64,000 bases of DNA from NCBI RefSeq assembly GCF_003265705.1, contig NW_020312827.1:14628120-14692119 (forward strand), given 5' to 3'. This document shows, in pieces, positions 57,731 through 64,000 of the stretch. Under the pieces are notes generated by a model. The model saw nothing but the letters and a program-made list of their open reading frames with translations. It ran no database searches and had not been told where the DNA came from. Each line of letters opens with the position of its first letter. Positions within the stretch are counted from its first letter, which is position 1. The stretch is from Callorhinus ursinus. Lineage: Eukaryota; Chordata; Mammalia; Carnivora; Otariidae. The position numbers and the translations under genes are program-made.

Positions 57731-58475
57731 TATTACACAGAGGACGGTAGAGCCTTTCTGGAAGCTATGTTTCTGTTGCCTTTTGTTTTGGAAGAGGCCA
57801 GCTCCTAATACCTAACTTCTAGTTTAAAAGGTCTTTTCTTTAATTTCAAACCCAACCCCTAAGATCTGACTTTTGTTCATTTCATTCTTTTCTTCTGGAG
57901 CTCGTCAGATTTCTCATTACTAGCACAATATTTTAAATTGCTCTTAGGTTGAGTTAAACTTTTTTGATGGCATGGGAAAAGCAAGAGAAATATGCTCCTG
58001 GATCTCCAAAGCAGAAAAAATTAGCAATTGGAGGAACCACAGCAATGCGTCCCCAGTAAAGACAGTGGACGAAGGTCACTGGGCATCTTGATGGGAAGTC
58101 CCTGGTTTTGTAGGAACCACTGGACAAAACTTCTATTTTTTGTAGTTGGAATTTCTTGACTGAGGATGCAGCTGTTTTTTCCTTATTCTGCAGAAAACTC
58201 AACCTTGGTTCTAAGGGGCTGGGTTGGCCAATTCATCCCTAGATTTGACTTCAAATGATGATGGAATTTCCTACAGTAAATGTCCCCTGTTTGGTCCATT
58301 TTAATACATCTCCCTTACTTTCAAAGGTGGGGAGTTAGGCCTGTTGTTTTTGTTCTAAGCAACTGAGAATGAGGAGGAAGTCCAAACACATGGCCCTAGT
58401 GAGGTCTTTTGAGCAGAGATTTCTCAAATGGCCGAGAAACCAAGGGCAAAGGTCATTGAAGTCAGACGCCAACTT

Positions 58476-58596
58476 GGATTCATGATGGATTCATGATGAG
58501 CTCCCCACATCTCCTTGCTGGGATCAAAATAGATTCATGATGGATTCATGATGGATTCATGATGAGCTCCCCACATCTCCTCGCTGGGATCAAAAT
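58476..58596. repeat. Tandem duplication with nested 11-bp repeats
   Basis: Two head-to-tail copies (58476-58530 and 58531-58596) each carry GATTCATGATG units followed by AGCTCCCCACATCTCC, a T/C variant position and GCTGGGATCAAAAT. The first copy has two GATTCATGATG units and the second has three, so there are two levels of duplication. Confidence 0.93.
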
Positions 58597-59319
58597 CTTG
58601 TCCTGACTCCAAAGCCTGCTTGGCTAGCTGACAATTTTCTTAGATATTTTTATTCTTCTGGGAGGCCAGACACTGATTGGCATGTCCTCAGACACTCACT
58701 GGGATAGTCCAAACCACCTGGATTCACTGCACTGTTGGCTTTCCAAATGCCAATTCTCATGCCCTTTGGGAGCTTCTTCCTGAAGAGGATTTAAAGCTGG
58801 TTGAAATCTTCCCTGGATTTATTATGTCCCTCTGGGGACTGTCTTAGCTGCTGGCTGTGGCTTCTCTTGTTAGAGGTCCCTTGGCTCCTACAACCAACTC
58901 AGTTCCTTTCACTTTCACTGTGTAGCTTCTCTGCTCCCACTAGCCCATGGCTGAGGTACACAGTATGCCTCGATGTCCCTTCCGTCCGAGTAGATATGCA
59001 GGGATACGTACGGAGGGAAATGTTTGGAGAACTTCAGAAATTTTTCTATTTGGATGGTCCTTATCCCCGGGAATCATAAGTCTGTGCAGAGGCATAATTT
59101 TAGCTCTTTTGATTATGTACTTTTGAGACTATCTTATACAGTTCTGAAACAACCAATCAGTACAATTAACTACCCCTTTGGCAGGAAGCATGTAAATATA
59201 ATTATGCCTTAAATAGTCTGGTTATAGTGTCACCTGTTTTCTGTCAGCAAAGAGGAGGCATTCAGTGACATCTCAAAATAACATCCCTTGGCATAGATTT
59301 TCAGAGCTTATAATTCAGT

Positions 59320-59400
59320 GCAGCGCCATTGAACAAATATTCTAGTCTGAGCTAGGAATTATGCTAAACACTGTATGGGACTCAAGGGTGAATGAGGCGG
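59320..59400 (-). repeat. L2-like 3'-end fragment, minus strand
   Basis: AACAAATATTCTAGTCTGAG, GCTAGGAATTATGCTAAACA and CTGTATGGGACTCAAGGGTG resemble a diverged reverse-complement L2 end. Confidence 0.45.
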
Positions 59401-60879
59401 GATGATAAGATACAGTGAAAATAAATGAGAAGACCTCAAAAACTTCATAAGAAATTGAAATGACCTGAGGGGAAAATGTGTATAAGGGGAAAAATGCAGA
59501 AGAATTCTTGTGCAGAAGCACAAGAATAAATATTCCTTATGAACCTCCTTCTTTGGTCATACCTCAGTGAGCAGCAGTGATGCTGAGAAAGACAAAAAAG
59601 GAAAAATCCAAAAGGAGAGGAGGAAATGTAACCGATGTGGGAGCATCAGGCACCAGGGAAATGCCTCAAGTAGAGAGGGAAACGGGTATACTTTTTGTTT
59701 AACATGGCAGACTGGACACACATGTCTAATGTGGTTCCCTCCTGAAACACCTCTAAAAGCTTACAGTAATGTGACTTTTAAGGGCAAAATCTATAAATAT
59801 GGGGAGCATGCCACCCCGATATTTGCAGAGCTACTGAGCAAGAATGGGGAGGGCCATGCCATATGTTTAAATATTTAAGTAATAAATCAAGACAACAAAC
59901 TATTATAGTTTATCCTCTTGCCTTGACCAATACACCCTCATAATGACAACATTAAACATATACGGGTATATTCATACCAAATAACTGCAGACAGTGCAAT
60001 GTAAAAATTCATTTGACTGTTGTCAAAGCTGTGACTGGCTTTGGGAAGAGGCAGTGGCATGCACACATGAGCATGAGCATGGACGCACGTGTCCACCTCC
60101 ATCCTCAGCCCTTGCATAGAGCCCTTTCTTGACCATCCCTTAGGTCTAGGGTGTGAGTCAGCCTACTGGATTGACTGAGGAAGAAACCCTGGTAGGCTCT
60201 CGGCATGTCCTGAGGACTACTTGGAAAGAGAATTTGGGGGTCCTCTATACCAAGAGTGTGATCTCAAAGGGGAATGGTAAAGACCCTGGGTGGGTCTTTG
60301 CCTCCTTGGGATGGAAGCGGCTCTGCTCAGTTAACTCACCCAGAGTAACAAAATTTCTGAGACTGGAAAACAAAACGGATGAACAGTAACTGACTTATCA
60401 GACACCAGTGGGGAAAGGGAACTGGTTTAACTCCAAAATCCTCAAAAAGCTCTGAAACTGGGAGGGGGGTGGTAGTTCAGGGACTTCTGAAATGGTGTAT
60501 TTCCTATAAGAAAGAAGGGTTGAATGCTGTTTAAGAAGTGATGAGACCCCTAGATTCTCTCTCTTACGCCATACTTGTGGGGCAGCCACTCTTCCCTCAC
60601 CCAGGAAAGAAACTAAGCTTAGGGTCTGTGGACCAAGAGCAGCCAGGCATAACTGAAGGCAGAGTGCCAAACTGAAAATATGGAGGTTTAACCAAAATAT
60701 GTCTGTGGAAGACAGAGACCCCCACCTCTACTTACAACCATCTTTCTCCATTCTGTTTAGGAACACTGGTCTCCAGGCAGAAAATTGGAAGATCTTCTCT
60801 GGAAAATATGGATCTTCACAGTCAACATGCCCCCCTCATCTGCTCAGAGCTTCTAGTCTACAGGAACAGCCAAACATCC

Positions 60880-61770
60880 ATTAGCAGAAGTCTGAAGACT
60901 TGTAATGATAAAAGCAATAGGAAAAAAGCATTCTGGAGGAAACTCAATTGTGCATGGAAAAAAACTTTGAACAAATAATATCCTCAAAGAAAGTTTGTAG
61001 AAAAAATCTAGCACCCATGCATGAAGAACAGGCTGCCATAAAATAGCATTCTGAGAATATAAAAAGGTTTCTGAAAATTAAAAATTTGATGTTAAAGAAG
61101 AAAATCCAATAAAGGGCCAGAAGAGAACATTGAAAAGTCGCTTCAGAAAGTAGAACAAAATGGCAAAAATATAAAAAATAGGAGAGAAAATAAAATAATA
61201 AAGCTAGCCTAGATGGTCTAATATCTGAATATAGGCATTCAGAAAGGACAATAACAAAGATAGTGATGGACTATAATCCACTAAATAATGTCAATAAAAG
61301 TTCCTCAAATGGAAAGACTTGAGTTCCCAGATTGAAAAGCTCACAGTGTCCAGAAATATGAATAATAATAGATCCATGCTGAGACAACCCAAGTGTAGTT
61401 TATCTGAAATCACTGGAGCACCAGGGAGAAAATTCTACAGATTTCTAGGGAGAGAGAAAGACACACACGCGCACATACACACAGAAAGAGAGAGAGAGGG
61501 AGAAGCACTAATAACAACAACCTGCCTACCTCAAATGAAAACATACCCCATGCAAAAGAATCACAATGATCAGACCCTTTTCAAAATGAACAGCAACACT
61601 GAAAGTTAGAACGTACTGGAGGAATAGCTATAAAATTCTGAAGGAAACCAAAATTTCCAATAAATTTTGTACCCAGACAGAGGCTAGAATAAATAAATTT
61701 TCAGACATCTGAGGTCCTCAAAATTTTACCTCTCTATGTATCCCTTTTCAAGGCGGGGGAGGGGGCAGGG
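60880..61770 (+). mobile_element. Old L1-type LINE fragment
   Basis: This is an A-rich plus strand with the order seen in old L1/HAL1-type elements: GAACAGCAACACTGAAAGTT, TAAAATTCTGAAGGAAACCA, TTTTGTACCCAGACAGAGGC, TAGAATAAATAAATTTTCAG and ACATCTGAGGTCCTCAAAAT. The matching consensus reads 'cagcaacactggaagctag...aattctatacccagcc...tagaataaagacattttcagacatgcaaggtc'. No long open frame survives. The A-rich, similarly styled sequence from about 59400 may belong to the same insertion, but I cannot prove that. Confidence 0.6.
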
Positions 61771-61779
61771 AGGGGAAGC

Positions 61780-63350
61780 ACCAAGAAATCAGAGGACATT
61801 GTCAGAGATAATGCCACGTGTTTCCTCTTCCCAGCACATAGGAAGACTACATATCCCAGCATCCCTTGCAGTTGTAGTGGAGCCATATGATGGAATTCAG
61901 GCCAGTGGCATGTGGGAGAAGTGATGTAACACCCTGCCCCCAAATCACGTCTGGTGCATCAAGTCTGGATATAAAAATATTGGAATGATCGTCTGGTCTC
62001 TCTTTCCCTTCCATGGTCACTTTGAAGCCTTGGGTTCCAGATGGCTCTCTATGAGGTGAAGAGCCACCTGATTTGCATTGGACTGTGACATGAGCAAGAA
62101 ATAATTATTAAGTTGAGTCGTTGAGATTTGGGGTTTGCCTTTGTAGTAGTTAGTGTTGTGCTCTCATACTCCTAGAAAGTGGGTGTTGATGTAACAGAAA
62201 CTTAAAACTATATGGCATTTGCTTAGTGGCTCCATGGCGATTAGCAAAGGAACTAAGGTCAGAAATTAAGAAATGGGGACCCAAGTTATGTGGTGGCAAA
62301 CATTTGAAAAAACCATCACTTGCTGCGATGTGGGAGCTAGAGGCCCAAGGAGAACTGGTTACAAAGAAAGTGTTGGTGGGAGTCGGCCACTCTGGGATTC
62401 ATTTGGCAAGGTGTTGCAAATGACAGCCTTTGGAAATAACTGTCTGGTGTGCAAGGAGAAATCAAAGGGAATTAAAGGGGATACAGAAATTTGCACCCTG
62501 AAAGCCATCTTCTCAGTTATAAAGCACAAAAGGTAAGAGACATAAACTTACAGTAAAACTTCTCAGAAAAAGTGACCTGGGCGTTATGGTACCTTTCACA
62601 CCTGATAACATCAGTGTGGTGGTCACTGAACTGGGAGAAGAATAGGGAGGGAGGAGGGAGGCAATGACTGGGGTCTCTATCTAGAAGGCACACCTATGTT
62701 TAGGAAAGAACTTGTTACACTTGCTGCCTATGAATCTGATGGAAAGCAAATACCTCAGAAACTTCGGCTTCTGAGGGAATTGTATTGCCAAAGAAACCAT
62801 GAATTTGGTTGACACCACTGCCCCCCGCCCCTGCCAAATCTTGAACAGTTTGAAAACTGGAACAATCCCAGCAGCCCAACGACCACAACCGAAAAAGAGA
62901 CTTCGGAGGCTTTGTATATACTTTCCTCCTGAAGGGACATGTTTGCTAGCACTCTGGTCTGATATGACCAAGGAAAATAAAAATAAGAGTCTTTCAGAAA
63001 GCAGAGAAAAAGGCCTCAGAGAATAGCCACAGGAGCTCCTTCCAGAGGCAGAATCAGGGCCCAATCCAGGAAGTTTCCCTACTCCCACGGGTTGCCCCCC
63101 CCCCCCCCCCCCGTGCCCAGAGGGATTTCTGAATTGCTCCAGGGCAGTGATGGTTTTCGATCTGCTGTTCTTCAACTTTTGGGGTACTTTTTGTCTCCAA
63201 GCGACCTTTTTATTTGGGTGTTTATGCAACCGGTGATTTTTGTTTTTAACTTCGTAGTTGCCAGACCAAGAGGGTCAGAACCAGTGGAGATTATTGTTTT
63301 GTTGTCTTTTGTCTACATATTGGAAGAACAATAAAATGGTTTGGTGATCA
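61780..63350. other. Intergenic region, probable old repeat then unknown
   Basis: The part from about 61990 to 62180 (GAGCAAGAAATAATTATTAA, GTTGAGTCGTTGAGATTTGG) has the style of an old retroelement 3' end ('aataaacttctattgtgttaagccactgagattttgggg'), but I cannot name the family. From 62200 to 63090 nothing is recognised. A minus-strand frame of 182 codons at 62681-63229 runs through the poly-C tract as poly-glycine and is taken as chance. Confidence 0.4.
63095..63112. repeat. Poly-C run (18 C)
   Basis: Eighteen consecutive cytosines, the longest mono-C run in the window, lie about 250 bp before the CpG-rich block. Confidence 0.9.
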
Positions 63351-64000
63351 GACGGGCAGACCGGCGGACATAATGCTATAAATTTCCCATAGCGTTTCTT
63401 CTTCCTGGAACACCGGCAGACGACCTGCCCTAATGCCCCTCATAGTCAGGGGTGGGGGGCGGCGGGGGGTGTGGGGGTGGTCGGGGGTCCTGTGACTGGA
63501 GTTCTGGCCACTGGGAGGTGAGCAGAGGTAATGAAAACCGTTTCCAGGTCTGGCCCTGAGCAATACCATATACACTCCTCCAGCTCTCTGTTCCCCTTCA
63601 CGGGCGACTTTGGAGGCAGGTGTTTTAGCGCAAAGACTGCGGACGCGTGCACTGTACGTACACACGGCTACAGCCACAACCGAGCGACTGTGGGAGGGCA
63701 CGGAGCAAACATGCGAATGCGCACGTGTCGTGTGGAGCCCTGGAAGGTCAAGGTTTGCGTCTGCCGGCACCTGTTCTTCTGAGACGCAGGCAGCACTGGA
63801 CCCGGGAGCTGCAACACGGCAGCAAAGCCTGTGAGCTACGCGGGATGAACGGTGTGCACCACCCCTGGGGGACCCCCCATCTGGCTGCAGCAGGTCCGGA
63901 GGCTCCGAGAGAGGCTTCCCGGTCAGACGAAACTGATGGATTATCTGGTGGGAGCGCTAACCAGGCGATTTAGGACTCTGCTGGACAACTGGCGTTTGGA
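63350..64000. promoter_or_regulatory. CpG-rich block at window edge, possible CpG island
   Basis: By hand count there are roughly 40 CpG dinucleotides in about 650 bp with GC near 58%, giving an observed/expected ratio of about 0.7-0.8. Flanking intergenic DNA has very few CpGs. That meets the usual island criteria (GC over 50%, ratio over 0.6, length over 500). Clusters include GCGGACGCGTGC, ATGCGCACGTGTCGTG and CTACGCGGGATGAACGG. No TATA box or recognised first exon is visible, and the block is cut by the window end. The open frames within it (up to 140 codons, minus strand) have no known domain. It may be a promoter of a gene or non-coding RNA lying mostly outside the window. Confidence 0.5.

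Noticed and set aside
59567..59878. 103-codon frame with a CNRCGS start resembling a zinc knuckle
   Set aside because: Cysteine/histidine spacing does not fit CX2CX4HX4C, and the area looks like old LINE sequence.
62681..63229. 182-codon minus-strand frame with a poly-glycine run
   Set aside because: It is kept open by the 18-C tract (glycine codons), with no family similarity recognised.
18063..64000. Possible GPR65 or GALC coding sequence downstream of KCNK10
   Set aside because: No seven-helix receptor frame or galactosylceramidase exon could be recognised; in human these genes lie farther away (from memory).

Overview
The window is vertebrate, specifically carnivoran, nuclear DNA. It holds very little coding sequence, a few exons with canonical GT/AG borders, and many fossil repeats. 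Four well-preserved and one older tRNA-Lys-type Can-SINE share the head GGGGCGCCTGGGTGGCTCAG and the tail TCTCTCAAATAAATAAATAA. That head/tail pairing is typical of non-canid caniforms (bears, seals, mustelids) rather than dog or cat, so an arctoid carnivore is the best guess (inference from remembered subfamily sequences).

One protein-coding gene is recognisable: the 3' end of KCNK10 (TREK-2, a two-pore-domain K+ channel) on the + strand. Three exons are present. 10569-10755 encodes TM3 and the second pore with its filter, 15196-15338 encodes TM4, and 17442-18062 encodes the regulatory C-terminal tail with the stop. Together they give 316 codons plus stop, about the last three fifths of the channel. 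Positions 1-10568 are intron, with no earlier KCNK10 exon visible. The introns are 4,440 and 2,103 bp. The 3' UTR starts at 18063; candidate poly(A) signals lie at 18902, 20905, 22810 and 24160.

From about 23 kb to 64 kb the window looks intergenic. It carries L2, MIR, hAT-type and L1-type fossils, Can-SINEs, microsatellites, a 135-nt uninterrupted pyrimidine run, two long poly-C runs, and a CpG-rich block at the right edge (about 63350-64000) that resembles a CpG island. I did not find GPR65 or GALC, which from memory lie beyond this end of KCNK10 in human. No second gene could be supported.

I see no new multi-gene system. The most interesting items are small: an inverted-plus-direct repeat at 56768-56851 that looks like a replication template switch; CTCF-like motifs at 13786 and 50748 in divergent orientation; an RE1/NRSF-like site in the KCNK10 intron at 4999; a 47-bp near-identical duplication at 28.3/28.5 kb; nested tandem duplications at 58.5 kb; a 13-bp triplication inside a SINE; and the terminal CpG-rich block.
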